A stretch of DNA of 64,000 bases from Haloarcula sp. CBA1129 (GCF_008729015.1 NZ_RKSM01000001.1:2790001-2854000); one strand, 5' to 3'; positions 42,622 through 53,099 are shown, numbered from the stretch's first letter. Translations and numbers: made by a program. Notes: generated by a model not told the origin, from the letters alone.

Positions 42622-43569
42622 TCACCGGTTCCGGCTCACCGGGAACTTCACCCGCTCGGGGTGTTCGTTGAACTGTTCGAGGATGTCGGCATACAGCGCG
42701 TTTCGCATCCGGGTGCCCCGCCGGGGATGGACGAGATATCGGAGGCGGAGCTCCACCCACGACTCCTGCTGTGTGATGTTGACCGTGGGCCGTTCGTTCA
42801 CGTCGAGTTCGACCGGCGTCTCCGCGAGGCGGGTGCGGTACTCGCGGACCTGTTCGGCCATCTCGTCGCCGAGGTGGTCGGTCGCCACGTCGACCATCAC
42901 CTCCGACGCAAACTGCAGATCGGTCTCGTAGGCGACCTGTATCGAGAGTTCGTTCCAGACGTACTGGACGCCCTCGCCGTAGAAGTTGACGACACGGGAG
43001 GACAGCACGGTGCTATTTGGCACGGTCACGATGCGGCCCGACGGCTGGTTCGATGAGACGAGGTCGCCGTCGATTTCCCACACCTCCGTCACGAAGAAAT
43101 CGACCGCGACGACGTCGCCGCGCATCTCCTCGATAGCGATGCGGTCGCCCACCTGATAGGGCCGCTTCGTCACGATGTACAGCCAGCCGATGAGCGAGAA
43201 CAGCGGCTGCTGGAGCGCGAACGTGACCGCGAAGCCGAGCACGCCCAGAGAGAACAGCACGCTCACCCACTCTCGGGTGACGACGCCGAACACCGCGATC
43301 ATCCCGACGATACCGAAGGTCAGTCGGAGGACGTTCCGTACGTCGTGCTGGCGACGTTTGTTCTGGGTATGGGTGACGAGATACGTCCGACAGACGGTGT
43401 AGCTCCCGTAGAACGCAAGTACGAGCGACGCCAGCGTCAGGCCCAGCAGCGTGAGCGGTTCGAGTTCGACCCCGAGTACCCGCTCGTCGAAGCCGAACCG
43501 GCGAACGAACCGCGACCCCGCGTACAGGACGAGCGCACAGAGCAGCGACAGGTAGCCAGTTCGGCGCAT
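42622..43569 (-). CDS. MscS-family mechanosensitive ion channel
   Basis: 315-aa protein. Four or so helices in the first about 120 residues lead to the pore helix and the conserved beta domain: FALQQPLFSLIGWLYIVTKRPYQVGDRIAIEEMRGDVVAVDFFVTEVW is the MscS core, followed by GRIVTVPNSTVLSSRVVNFYG. The C-terminal alpha/beta cage follows to the end. It releases solutes on hypo-osmotic shock, relevant for a halophile. Start MRRTGYLSLLCALVLY at 43569. The antiporter is on the same strand further downstream (76-bp gap), both being osmotic-balance genes. Confidence 0.88.
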   Translation of the reverse strand: MRRTGYLSLLCALVLYAGSRFVRRFGFDERVLGVELEPLTLLGLTLASLVLAFYGSYTVCRTYLVTHTQNKRRQHDVRNVLRLTFGIVGMIAVFGVVTREWVSVLFSLGVLGFAVTFALQQPLFSLIGWLYIVTKRPYQVGDRIAIEEMRGDVVAVDFFVTEVWEIDGDLVSSNQPSGRIVTVPNSTVLSSRVVNFYGEGVQYVWNELSIQVAYETDLQFASEVMVDVATDHLGDEMAEQVREYRTRLAETPVELDVNERPTVNITQQESWVELRLRYLVHPRRGTRMRNALYADILEQFNEHPERVKFPVSRNR

Positions 43570-43604
43570 ACCACGACACTGTGGCCCGGCCTTGAGAAAC
43601 CCGG

Positions 43605-44513
43605 CTATTCCTCGCGGTTGTCCAGCGCCACGAGGACGCCACGGACGTTCAGCCGCATCTCCGCGCGGCCCTTGCGCTCGCCCCAGAGGTCGGTCTCGGC
43701 CCGCTCGACGAAGTAGTCGATGACCGCTTCGTCGTCGGCGAGTTCCGCACGCTTGCGCTCGACCTCGGCGACCCACTCTGGCAGAATCTCGGCGTAGGTC
43801 TCCAGTTTATCGCCGGTCTCAGCCGGCCCGTAGTGGCCGAACATGAGGAGTTCCGGGTCAAGGTCCTGCAACATTGCCACGTCGTCGAGCGCGCCCTCAA
43901 GCGTGAAGTTGACCGGCGGCGTCGTGACGTGCATTTCGTCGGTCGACGGCGTGTAGATGCCGGCGGCGTCGGCGGTGAACACGCCGTCAATGACGGGATC
44001 GTAGAAAACGACCTGATGCGGAGCGTGTCCCGGTGCGTGCATGACTTCGAGGGAGTGGTCGCCAAGGTCGATCACATCACCGTCGGTCAGCGTCTCGATC
44101 CGGTCCTCGGCGACCGGGACCGGCTTGCCGTAGTACTCGATCTGGTCGCCGACGGCATGTTTGGTCCCTTCCCAGAGCCGTTCGGGGTCGACGAGATGGC
44201 GCTTCCCGGACTCGTGGATGTACACCGTCGCGTTCGGACAGTCCTCGGCGAGGTAGCCGGCCCCGCCAGCGTGGTCCAGATGGACGTGGGTCGCTGCAAT
44301 GACTTCCAGATCTTCGGGCGCGATACCGACTGACTCCATCGCCGAGAGGATGTTCTCGTGTCGTGCGCCGATGCCGGTGTCGACCAGTGCCGGTCGCTCG
44401 GCGTCGATGATGTAGACGGACCCGTACCCGGCCACGTCGTACATCCCGGTGTCGACGTAATGGACGTCTGTGCAGTCCCCAACCGTCACCTCGTAAACGT
44501 CACCGATTCCCAT
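43605..44513 (-). CDS. MBL-fold metallo-hydrolase
   Basis: 302-aa beta-lactamase-fold hydrolase. Metal motif THVHLDHAGG (HxHxDH), His in HAPGHAPHQ, Asp in TADAAG and His in MFGHYGPAE. The insertion YIHESGKRHLVDPERLWEGTKHA and the final helical domain resemble the archaeal glyoxalase-II/lactonase-like MBL group. Substrate unknown. Start MGIGDVYEVTVGDCTDVHYV. Confidence 0.84.
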   Translation of the reverse strand: MGIGDVYEVTVGDCTDVHYVDTGMYDVAGYGSVYIIDAERPALVDTGIGARHENILSAMESVGIAPEDLEVIAATHVHLDHAGGAGYLAEDCPNATVYIHESGKRHLVDPERLWEGTKHAVGDQIEYYGKPVPVAEDRIETLTDGDVIDLGDHSLEVMHAPGHAPHQVVFYDPVIDGVFTADAAGIYTPSTDEMHVTTPPVNFTLEGALDDVAMLQDLDPELLMFGHYGPAETGDKLETYAEILPEWVAEVERKRAELADDEAVIDYFVERAETDLWGERKGRAEMRLNVRGVLVALDNREE

Positions 44514-44620
44514 ACACTCCCTCGTGACCGGCGGGGGCAAAACCGTTGTGCCGTGGTTGTCGTGACAGTCGGACAGCAGGAAGGGCAAAGCCATTTACCC
44601 GGAGTCAGAAACACCACTGT

Positions 44621-45064
44621 ATGTACGACGCTGTACTCGTCCCGACCGACGGCTCCGAGGGGTCCAGCACCGCGGCCGAACACGCCATCGACCTCGCACA
44701 GCGCCACGACGCGAGTCTGCACGCGCTGCACGTCCTCGAGACGGAGCAGGTGGTCGATCAGATTCCTGATTTCGAGGACAGCAGCATCTTCGACCGCCTC
44801 GCCGACGCCGGCCAGCAGGCCGTCGACGACATCCGCACACAGGCGGAAGACGCCGGCGTAGACACCGTCACTACGGCGGTCGAGCAGGGCGTCCCCCACG
44901 AGGAGGTCGTCGATTACATCGAGCGCCACGGCATCGACGTGGTCGTGATGGCGACTGAAGGGCGGACCGGGCCGTCCCGGGAACTCATCGGCAGCGTCAC
45001 CGAGTCGGTCGTTCGGGCCTCGCCGGTACCGGTGCTTGCGGTCAAGGTCGGCGGCGAGGCGTAG
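44621..45064 (+). CDS. Universal stress protein UspA
   Basis: 147-aa single-domain USP. Starts MYDAVLVPTDGSEGSSTAAEHA with the family Asp; the ATP-binding loop G-x2-G-x9-G-S/T is seen in EGRTGPSRELIGSVTESVVR, so nucleotide binding is likely. The C-terminal SPVPVLAVK is characteristic. An ATTTA-containing TATA lies about 26 nt upstream (44593-44597), consistent with a leaderless start. Confidence 0.93.
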   Translation: MYDAVLVPTDGSEGSSTAAEHAIDLAQRHDASLHALHVLETEQVVDQIPDFEDSSIFDRLADAGQQAVDDIRTQAEDAGVDTVTTAVEQGVPHEEVVDYIERHGIDVVVMATEGRTGPSRELIGSVTESVVRASPVPVLAVKVGGEA

Positions 45065-45138
45065 TGTGGGGGCGACGGTCGGGCCAGCCCCACCGCGGGA
45101 CCGACACGCCTAATTTCTGCCGTCGAGAACCGTCGTCC

Positions 45139-46521
45139 ATGTTATCGAGACAGTTCGTCCGGGAGAACCCCGAGACGGTCCGTGACGCTATCGAGCGAAA
45201 GGGCGTCACGGGTGTAGACCTCGACGAAATCCTCGAAGTCGACGAGGAGTGGCGGGAACTGAAGGCCGAAGGCGACGGCCTCCGACAGGAGCGCAACGAA
45301 GTGTCGAGCAAGATCGGCCAACTCAAACAGGAAGGCAAGGACGAGGAGGCACAGGAGGCCATCGACCGCTCGCAGGAACTCAAAGACGAACTGCAAGAGG
45401 TCGAAGCGCGCGCCGACGAGCTAGAGTCCCAACTGGAGGCGGCGCTACTGGAACTCCCGAACATCCCCCACGAGTCAGTGCCGACCGGCGAGGGCGAGGC
45501 CGACAACGTCGAGCGCTACCGCGAGGGGTTCGAGGACCTGCGGGACCTGCCCGACGAAGTAGTGCCTCACTACGACCTCGGTGAGGAACTGGACCTGCTT
45601 GACTTCGAACGCGGCGCGAAGGTGTCCGGCGGCGGCTACCAGTTCGTCAAGGGCGAGGGCGCGCGTCTGGAACACGCGCTCATCCAGTTCATGCTCGACG
45701 TCCACCGCGAGCAGGAGTACATCGACGTGCTCCCGCCGATTCCCGTCAACTCCGATTCGATGGAAGGGACCGGCCAGCTCCCCAAGTTCGACGAGGACGC
45801 CTACCGCGTCGGAGCCAGACAGGACGACGACTACGACAGCGACGACCTCTGGTTGCTCCCGACGGCGGAGGTGCCGGTCACCAACATGTACCGCGACGAG
45901 ATTCTGCTGGACGACGACCTGCCGGTCAAACATCAGGCGTTCTCGCCGAACTTCCGCCGCGAGGCCGGCGAGCACGGGACGGAAACGCGGGGCTACGTCC
46001 GCGTCCACCAGTTCCACAAGGTCGAACTCGTCAACTTCGTCCGGCCGGAGAACAGCTACGACCGGCTGGAGGGGCTGCTGGATGAAGCCGCCGAGGTTCT
46101 CGACCGCCTCGAACTGCCCTACCGCGTGCTCGATATGTGTACCGGTGACATGGGCTTCACCCAAGCCAAGAAGTACGACATCGAGGTGTGGTCACCCGGC
46201 GACGACATGGAAGACGGTCCCGACCGCGGCGGTCGCTGGCTCGAAGTCTCCTCAGTGTCGAACTTCGAGGACTTTCAGGCCCGCCGCGCCGGCCTGCGCT
46301 ACCGGCCTGAGCGCCACGAATCAGCGGACTACCTCCACACGCTGAACGGCTCCGGGCTGGCTGTTCCGCGCGTCCTCGTGGCTATCATGGAGTACTACCA
46401 GAACGACGACGGCACTATCACCGTCCCTGAACCCCTCCGCCCGTACATGGGCGGTCAGGAGGTCATCGAGGGCTCCGAGAAAATCGGTGAGAGCGCCGTC
46501 GGTGCCGGCGAGAAGGAGTAG
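45139..46521 (+). CDS. serS: Serine--tRNA ligase
   Basis: 460-aa class II synthetase of the common (bacterial-type) SerRS. The N-terminal coiled-coil arm (about 30-110, e.g. GLRQERNEVSSKIGQL) contacts the long variable arm of tRNA-Ser. Motif 2 FRREAGEHGTETRGYVRVHQ and motif 3 NGSGLAVPRVLVAIMEYYQ are intact, with the GDDMEDGPDRGGRWLEV acidic insertion. Start MLSRQFVRENPETVRDAI; the frame to 45064 is rejected. It is not the methanogenic rare-type SerRS. Confidence 0.96.
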   Translation: MLSRQFVRENPETVRDAIERKGVTGVDLDEILEVDEEWRELKAEGDGLRQERNEVSSKIGQLKQEGKDEEAQEAIDRSQELKDELQEVEARADELESQLEAALLELPNIPHESVPTGEGEADNVERYREGFEDLRDLPDEVVPHYDLGEELDLLDFERGAKVSGGGYQFVKGEGARLEHALIQFMLDVHREQEYIDVLPPIPVNSDSMEGTGQLPKFDEDAYRVGARQDDDYDSDDLWLLPTAEVPVTNMYRDEILLDDDLPVKHQAFSPNFRREAGEHGTETRGYVRVHQFHKVELVNFVRPENSYDRLEGLLDEAAEVLDRLELPYRVLDMCTGDMGFTQAKKYDIEVWSPGDDMEDGPDRGGRWLEVSSVSNFEDFQARRAGLRYRPERHESADYLHTLNGSGLAVPRVLVAIMEYYQNDDGTITVPEPLRPYMGGQEVIEGSEKIGESAVGAGEKE

Positions 46522-46632
46522 GCTACCGCGGACCGGTTGACTCGGCCAGCACGCCGATTCGCTGTTTGTGGTGTGTTACACGAAACCAGATTTCAATACA
46601 CTATTACGTTCCTCCGGTGGGACCGTCGAGGT

Positions 46633-47340
46633 ATGCCGGACGACGCCTTCGGACGGATGGTGCGTGACTTCCACCGAGACGACCTCACAGCGCGGCCGCA
46701 GTATCGGCGCGACGACGATGATGTGACCGAGGCGCATCTGGCGGGCTACTTTGAGCCATTGTCTGAGTGGCATCCTATCGAGCGACGCCTACTCCCGGCG
46801 GTGACGGGGCGGGTCCTCGATACCGGCTGTGGCGTCGGCCGACACGCGCTCACGTTGCAGGAGCGGGGCCACGACGTGCTGGCGGTCGACCGGAGTCCGG
46901 GAGCCGTCGCGGTCGCCCGCAAGCGCGGGGTCGCCCATCCCGTCGTCGGTGACCTCCGGCGGCCGCCCGGCGACGGGTTCGACACGGTCACCGTACTGGG
47001 CAAGCAACTCGGCCTCGGCAGTTCGCTGGCCGACCTCCGGACAACGCTCACCGAACTGGCAGCGGTGACACAGCCCGGTGGTCGTCTCGTCGCCGACATG
47101 GACACGCTCGACCGGGCAGACCCTGAGACCGACGCAGCACACCGCACCCGGCCCGGTGTCGCCTACCGGACCTTTCGCGTCGAGTACGACGGGCTGGCCG
47201 GCCCGTGGACCGACCTCCTGCTGGTCACGCCGTCGCAGTTCCGCGCCGCGGTCAGCGAGACGCCGTGGACCGTGGACGTGCTCGTCGGGACGGAGAAAGA
47301 CGGGTCGGCCTACGGCGTCCGGCTGTCGCTGCCGGCGTGA
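46633..47340 (+). CDS. Class I SAM-dependent methyltransferase
   Basis: 235-aa methyltransferase. SAM motif I VLDTGCGVGRHALTL is at about residues 60-75, motif II VLAVDRSPGAV follows, motif III VVGDLRRPPGDGFDTVTVLGK. Substrate is not evident; the C-terminal half is short and beta-rich. The start at 46633 (MPDDAFGRMVRDFH) is preferred to an upstream ATG at 46537 that would run over an AT-rich promoter patch. Confidence 0.83.
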   Translation: MPDDAFGRMVRDFHRDDLTARPQYRRDDDDVTEAHLAGYFEPLSEWHPIERRLLPAVTGRVLDTGCGVGRHALTLQERGHDVLAVDRSPGAVAVARKRGVAHPVVGDLRRPPGDGFDTVTVLGKQLGLGSSLADLRTTLTELAAVTQPGGRLVADMDTLDRADPETDAAHRTRPGVAYRTFRVEYDGLAGPWTDLLLVTPSQFRAAVSETPWTVDVLVGTEKDGSAYGVRLSLPA

Positions 47341-47367
47341 AACAGGGAATCCACAAACAGTCAGGGC

Positions 47368-47745
47368 TCAGCGCGTGTATGTCTCTATTCGCTCGATGTC
47401 GTCCCCAGTGAAGGTGAACACGTCCACGAAGCCGACGATGCGCTCTCCGTCGGCGTCGAGCAGGCGACCGCGGGCGACGACCTCCGCCACCGTGCTTTCG
47501 CCGTCAGTCTGTTCCGCCGTGCCGTCCTCCCGACGACAGTAGAGGCCGTCCAACGGATGTGTGGTGTCGGTCTGGGGTCGCTCCTCGCGCATGAACCGAA
47601 CGAACCCCTCCCGGCCCTCGATAGTCTGGTCGGGTCGGTCGTGGACGAACGACGGAGCGAGCAGAGAGGCCAACTGGTCGTAGTCGTCACCGTCGAGGGC
47701 GTCGTAGTAGGTCCGTGCGCGCTGCAGGAGTGCGGGTCGCGTCAC
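47368..47745 (-). CDS. NTF2/SnoaL-like protein
   Basis: 125-aa cone-barrel fold of the SnoaL/nuclear-transport-factor-2-like family: helix ARTYYDALDGDDYDQLASLLAPSFVHDRPDQTIEGREGF is typical, followed by four strands ending RIVGFVDVFTFTGDDIERIE. Some are polyketide cyclases or ketosteroid isomerases, others have no enzyme activity. It starts with a GTG that overlaps the stop of the peroxiredoxin gene by 4 bp, so they are translationally coupled. Confidence 0.82.
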   Translation of the reverse strand: MTRPALLQRARTYYDALDGDDYDQLASLLAPSFVHDRPDQTIEGREGFVRFMREERPQTDTTHPLDGLYCRREDGTAEQTDGESTVAEVVARGRLLDADGERIVGFVDVFTFTGDDIERIETYTR

Positions 47746-49361
47746 GTATTCGATTCGGTGTCGTCTGGTGTGTCTCTGTCGCTCTCCGCGTCGGCTGTCT
47801 CCTCAGTTGTGTCCGCGTCCGTGCCGTCATCTAGCCCGGCGTCGACCGCTGGTTCTCCCGTGTCGCCGTCGGCAGCCATCGGGTCGGACAGGTCCAGCTC
47901 GACTGCGTCGTCGGTCTCCGTTTCTGAGGCGGGGCCAGCAGCCGGCGACGAGCCGGCAGTCGACTGCTCGCCGTCCGGCGCGTCCTGTGTCGAAGCGTCG
48001 TCGTCCGCGCTGCCGACTGTGTCGGGCGGCGCTTCGACCATCGCAGTCGGGGTCTCTTCCAGCGGCTCCGTCGGCTCGTTCTCGGCCTCGCTGGCGGCCA
48101 GTTCGGCCTGTATCTCCTCGATATCGGTGTCGTCGACGTCCGAGATCTCTCCCTCCCCGTCAGCCGCCGACACCGGTTCCGGCGGCGTGTCGTCGGCTCC
48201 CGACTCACTGTCGTCCTCCGCTGTCGACGGGTCCGAGAGTGTGGTCGCAGTCCCCGGAGTTGTCGTTCCGTCGGTTGCGTCTTGCATCTCGTCAGTCTCG
48301 TCCGCACCCTCGGACGACGGTGTGGAATCCGGCGCCGACTCAGTGGCCGACGGCGCTGCCTCCGATAGTTCACTGTCTGTCTGTTCGACTTCCTCGTCGA
48401 TGTCCACGTCGAGCGAGGTATCCACAGCCGTCTCGTCCTGCGTGAGGAACGCCGGTCGGTCGTCGTCGTCCTGTTCCAAGGTCACGAGGTCCGGCGGCCA
48501 TGGACCGTCGGGGTCCGGTGGCTCCTCGTAGCCACGGGCCGTTTCCAGCGGCCGCTCGGCGTCGTCCCGGAGCTGCTGGCCCTCAGCTCCGTCCCCGCTA
48601 GAGTACTCGCGGGCTGCCTGCGTGAGCCAGTCGCTGGCCTGCCACAGTGAGTTCGCCTTGGTCTTCGTGTCCTCGTAAATCGGTCTCAAGGACGCATCGT
48701 CAACGAACCGGACGGCGGTGTCGAAGTGGTCTTCGGCGGCTTCGAACTCTTCGCGTGCCTGCTGGAAGTCACCCTGTGCGACCATCCACTCCGACTCGCG
48801 AAAGGCACTCATCGCCGCAGTGAACGCGCGCCGACCCTCGGTGTAGTGGGCGTGGCCGACGCGGTAGCGGGCGAACGCGGTGTCGTCGCCGCCGGTCTCG
48901 GCGATAGCGTCCTTGATTTCTCCGACGCGAGGGAGCTGCTGGAGGTCGTCAGTACTCCATGCGTACTGCACGTCGCCGTCGTGGTCGATGACGACGACGG
49001 CCCGCTCGATGAGCTGCTGGCCGATATCGTCCACAAAGTCGAGCCCGTACTCGCGGGCGACATCGTGGTCAGTGTCGGATAGGAGCGGGATGTTCAGGCC
49101 GTAGCGATCCGCAAAGGCCCGGTGGCTGTACACCGAATCCGGACTGATCCCCAAGATAGTCACGTCCTTCTGCATCGTAAAGAGGTCGAGTTCGTCTAGG
49201 TCACAAGACGTCTCGTCGCAGGCCGGATTGAAATCCGCCGGGTAGAACGCGAGGATGACTACATCCTCGCCGAGATAGTCGGACAGCCCGACTCGCTGGC
49301 AGTCGCCGTCGACGAGTGCCGGCAGTTCGAACAGTGGTGCCGCCGTCCCCTCTGAAAGCAC
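47742..49361 (-). CDS. Peroxiredoxin with helical domain and long acidic tail
   Basis: 539-aa protein. Residues 1 to about 155 are an AhpC/TSA-type peroxiredoxin: VILAFYPADFNPACDETSCDL places candidate peroxidatic Cys48 and a second Cys53 five residues later, and VVVIDHDGDVQYAW is the late strand. Residues about 165-290 are an all-helical segment resembling a TPR-like scaffold (SEWMVAQGDFQQAREEFEAAEDHF). The final about 245 residues are low-complexity Ser/Thr/Asp/Glu. Typical peroxiredoxins are 150-220 aa, so this is an unusual fusion. It starts with GTG and overlaps the NTF2-like gene by 4 bp. Confidence 0.8.
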   Translation of the reverse strand: MLSEGTAAPLFELPALVDGDCQRVGLSDYLGEDVVILAFYPADFNPACDETSCDLDELDLFTMQKDVTILGISPDSVYSHRAFADRYGLNIPLLSDTDHDVAREYGLDFVDDIGQQLIERAVVVIDHDGDVQYAWSTDDLQQLPRVGEIKDAIAETGGDDTAFARYRVGHAHYTEGRRAFTAAMSAFRESEWMVAQGDFQQAREEFEAAEDHFDTAVRFVDDASLRPIYEDTKTKANSLWQASDWLTQAAREYSSGDGAEGQQLRDDAERPLETARGYEEPPDPDGPWPPDLVTLEQDDDDRPAFLTQDETAVDTSLDVDIDEEVEQTDSELSEAAPSATESAPDSTPSSEGADETDEMQDATDGTTTPGTATTLSDPSTAEDDSESGADDTPPEPVSAADGEGEISDVDDTDIEEIQAELAASEAENEPTEPLEETPTAMVEAPPDTVGSADDDASTQDAPDGEQSTAGSSPAAGPASETETDDAVELDLSDPMAADGDTGEPAVDAGLDDGTDADTTEETADAESDRDTPDDTESNT

Positions 49362-49400
49362 ACGTTATACAACCGAGTCCGGCTATAACAGTGTTTGCAC

Positions 49401-49448
49401 GCTATCACAGAACGAGTCGCTTTTATCCGCCACAGTGATAGCTCTCCT
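49401..49448 (+). promoter_or_regulatory. Inverted repeat flanking the tsr3 TATA box
   Basis: Perfect 8-bp arms GCTATCAC (49401-49408) and GTGATAGC (49435-49442) flank a TTTTAT element at 49421-49426, which lies about 26 nt before the GTG start. A protein bound to both arms would cover the core promoter. Confidence 0.5.
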
Positions 49449-49964
49449 GTGGAACTGCACGTCCGGTACGAAGGCGACGACGACCCAGACAAATGTAGCG
49501 CGCGGAAACTGGCCCGCATGGACGAGGCCGAACTCCACCGCGCGACGCGGTCGACGCCGCCCGGCATCGTGCTCAACCCCTTCGCCGAGCAGGCGCTGTC
49601 TCCAGCGGACCGACCGACCGCCGGTGACGGCGCTCGCCACAGCCGCCTAGTCGCGCTCGACTGCTCATGGGAGACAGCCGAGCGGGAGGCGTTCGACCTC
49701 GAAGGGGTGCACCGCTCGCTCCCCTTTCTCGTCGCCGGCAATCCGGTCAACTACGGAACGGCGTTCCAGCTCAACACCGTCGAAGCGTTCGCCGGCGCGC
49801 TCGCCATCCTCGGGGAACTCGACCACGCCGAGCGGATCCTCTCGACGTTCTCTTGGGGCCATACCTTTCTGGAACTGAACGAGGAACCGCTGGAACGGTA
49901 CGCGAACTGCGAGGATTCGAGCGACGTCATCGACGTGCAGGACGACTATCTCGCCGAGGAGTAG
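49449..49964 (+). CDS. tsr3: rRNA aminocarboxypropyltransferase Tsr3 (DUF367)
   Basis: 171-aa archaeal Tsr3, which transfers the aminocarboxypropyl group of SAM to a small-subunit rRNA nucleotide. Family motifs: [18 protein letters not shown] at the start, [52 protein letters not shown] and [23 protein letters not shown] start at 49449 (VELHVRYEG) is used because it begins the fold and fits the TATA position. Late ribosome biogenesis factor, near neighbours unrelated. Confidence 0.92.
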   Translation: MELHVRYEGDDDPDKCSARKLARMDEAELHRATRSTPPGIVLNPFAEQALSPADRPTAGDGARHSRLVALDCSWETAEREAFDLEGVHRSLPFLVAGNPVNYGTAFQLNTVEAFAGALAILGELDHAERILSTFSWGHTFLELNEEPLERYANCEDSSDVIDVQDDYLAEE

Positions 49965-50078
49965 TCACCGGGGCGTTGCTGGCTTCTCGAGGAGCGGCGC
50001 ATCACAGTGTGGACAGGCCCGTCGCGCGTGTGCCTCCAGCACGTCGTCGATGCGTTCTCCACAGGCTTGACACCGCAT
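49965..50078 (-). CDS. 37-aa zinc-ribbon microprotein
   Basis: 37-aa protein MRCQACGERIDDVLEAHARR then ACPHCDAPLLEKPATPR. Two CxxC pairs (C3, C6 and C22, C25) can bind one zinc. Its stop lies directly against the tsr3 stop. It is 55 bp downstream of the enolase-like gene on the same strand. No family recognised, but the zinc-knuckle pattern and halophile-like codon use make it credible. Confidence 0.6.
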   Translation of the reverse strand: MRCQACGERIDDVLEAHARRACPHCDAPLLEKPATPR

Positions 50079-50133
50079 GAGAATAGTTAGTATCCGTACA
50101 ATAATGTAGCTTCGGCTTCAGTTCTCAGGGTGG

Positions 50134-51471
<1,338 letters not shown>

Positions 51472-51531
51472 TTTTCGGGCCCGTTTTGGAGAGATGCCGC
51501 CGGCACCCGGTGGCAGTTCGTCGCCAGTCCC

Positions 51532-52437
51532 CTACTGTCCAGTGTGTTCACTGTCCACGGACTGTCGGTCGAGCGTTGCCATGCGAACCGACGCGTGTGA
51601 GACAAGAAGTTCCAGCAGCTTCCGGTCTTCTTCGCCGACAGTCGTCTCGGCGGTCGTGACTGAGAGAACGACTGTCGCCCTGTCCTCGTCGTTCAGCACG
51701 ACCGCCGAGACGCAGTCGGTGACGGACTCGGAGATGTCAACGGGGAACGGCCGGTCATGGACCGCGACCTCGCCCTGTTGCTGTGTCCGGACCGCGTGGG
51801 CAAACTCGCCGACGTCGTCGGCCGGCACGGTTCGAATCGTGTTGGCGAGCGTCGCCGTCCTGTCGTCGCTGATGCGGATGACGGCCGTCTCCTCCATTCC
51901 AGTCATCGTGCTGAATGCCTCGACGACGAAGGCGGCGACGCCGTCGACGCTGGGCGCGCTGGCGATGGCTCGCCCGTAGTTATTCACGTCTGCCGCCTTC
52001 CCGGCGAAGGCCTCGATACGGTCGCGTTCGGCTTCCAACTCGCGGAGCCGACTGCGGCTCTGGGCGTCGTACAGGCCGACAAGAACGCCCGCCAGCGCGC
52101 CGACAGTGACGAGGTCCACCGTCAGGTACGACGCTCGGGCGAGTGAGCCGGCGGTCACACGCTGGCTGAACAGCAGGAGCGCCGCGACAGCAGCGAACAC
52201 CACAGTCCCGCCAGCGGCCCATACCGCAACACGGGCCGTGGCCCCCTCAAACGTCGTGTCGCGAACGAGCCAGACGCCCGCGTACACTATCGCAAGCCCC
52301 ATCGCCGCAAAGGGGAGCCCGTCGACCGCGACCGCCACCGGAATCCGGGTCTGCTGGACTGCGTGAAGCACCTGAATAGCGGCCAGCACGACGCCGGAGA
52401 GCGCAAGGGCCATCCCCGTCAGAAGTCGCTGGTTCAT
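51532..52437 (-). CDS. Membrane protein with C-terminal GAF-like domain
   Basis: 301-aa protein. About four membrane helices in residues 5-130 (MNQRLLTGMALALSGVVLAAIQV, FAAMGLAIVYAGVWLV, VWAAGGTVVFAAVAALLLFSQ, ASYLTVDLVTVGALAGVLVGLYD). A short coiled coil (RSRLRELEAERDRIEAFAGK) leads into a GAF/PAS-like sensor domain (AFVVEAFSTMTGMEETAVIRISDDRTA to the end). No histidine-kinase, GGDEF or HTH module is present, so signal output must go to a partner. A haloarchaeal sensor family of unknown role. Confidence 0.7.
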   Translation of the reverse strand: MNQRLLTGMALALSGVVLAAIQVLHAVQQTRIPVAVAVDGLPFAAMGLAIVYAGVWLVRDTTFEGATARVAVWAAGGTVVFAAVAALLLFSQRVTAGSLARASYLTVDLVTVGALAGVLVGLYDAQSRSRLRELEAERDRIEAFAGKAADVNNYGRAIASAPSVDGVAAFVVEAFSTMTGMEETAVIRISDDRTATLANTIRTVPADDVGEFAHAVRTQQQGEVAVHDRPFPVDISESVTDCVSAVVLNDEDRATVVLSVTTAETTVGEEDRKLLELLVSHASVRMATLDRQSVDSEHTGQ

Positions 52438-52487
52438 GCAGTCGAATGTCGGTCCTATCACTAGAGGGTTGCGCCGGTTTCGAGTGG

Positions 52488-53099
52488 TCACTCGTCTGGG
52501 TACTTCGGCTCACGGCGCTCGGCCCGTTCGAGGGCACGCTCGACGACTTCGCGAACGTCGCCGTGGAAGACGCCGCCGTGTCCCGAGTACATATGTTCGA
52601 CGCCTGCTGGCAGACGGTCGAGCAGGGCCTCGATGCTCTCGATGAGGCGCTCGCGGGACTGGCCGGGACGGTCAGTGCGGCCGAAGGAGCCGTCGTCGAA
52701 CGCGCCGTCGTCGTGGACGACCACGTCACCGGAAAACAGGGATGACTCGGAGACGAGCGAGACGTGGTCGTCGGCGTGGCCCGGCGTGTACACGACCTCA
52801 CATTCCTCGTCGCCGACCGTGAGCGTGTCGCCGTCTTCGAGGTCGTGGTCCCGCCGAGGGTGAGCAGCGTGGGCGTACAGCGGCGCGTCGAAAGCGTCGA
52901 GGACGGCATCGAGTTGCTGGACGTGGTCGCCGTGCTGGTGGGTCAACACGACGGCGTCGAGCGCGTCGGCGTGCTTGCGGATGGCGTCGACGACGCCGCG
53001 CATTGCGCCGGCGTCGATCAGTGTCGTCTGTTCGCCGGTCGCGAGATAGGCGTTGCAGGTGAACGTCTCGGCTTCGGCGGTAACGTTGTGAACGGCCAT
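52488..53099 (-). CDS. MBL-fold metallo-hydrolase
   Basis: 203-aa compact MBL protein. Motifs: NAYLATGEQTTLIDAG, LTHQHGDHVQQLDAVL (HxHxDH), YTPGHADDH and FSGDVV, then YSGHGGVF near the end. It resembles glyoxalase II/Ycbl-type hydrolases, probably thioester hydrolysis, but the substrate is not known. Start MAVHNVTAEAETF. Confidence 0.85.
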   Translation of the reverse strand: MAVHNVTAEAETFTCNAYLATGEQTTLIDAGAMRGVVDAIRKHADALDAVVLTHQHGDHVQQLDAVLDAFDAPLYAHAAHPRRDHDLEDGDTLTVGDEECEVVYTPGHADDHVSLVSESSLFSGDVVVHDDGAFDDGSFGRTDRPGQSRERLIESIEALLDRLPAGVEHMYSGHGGVFHGDVREVVERALERAERREPKYPDE

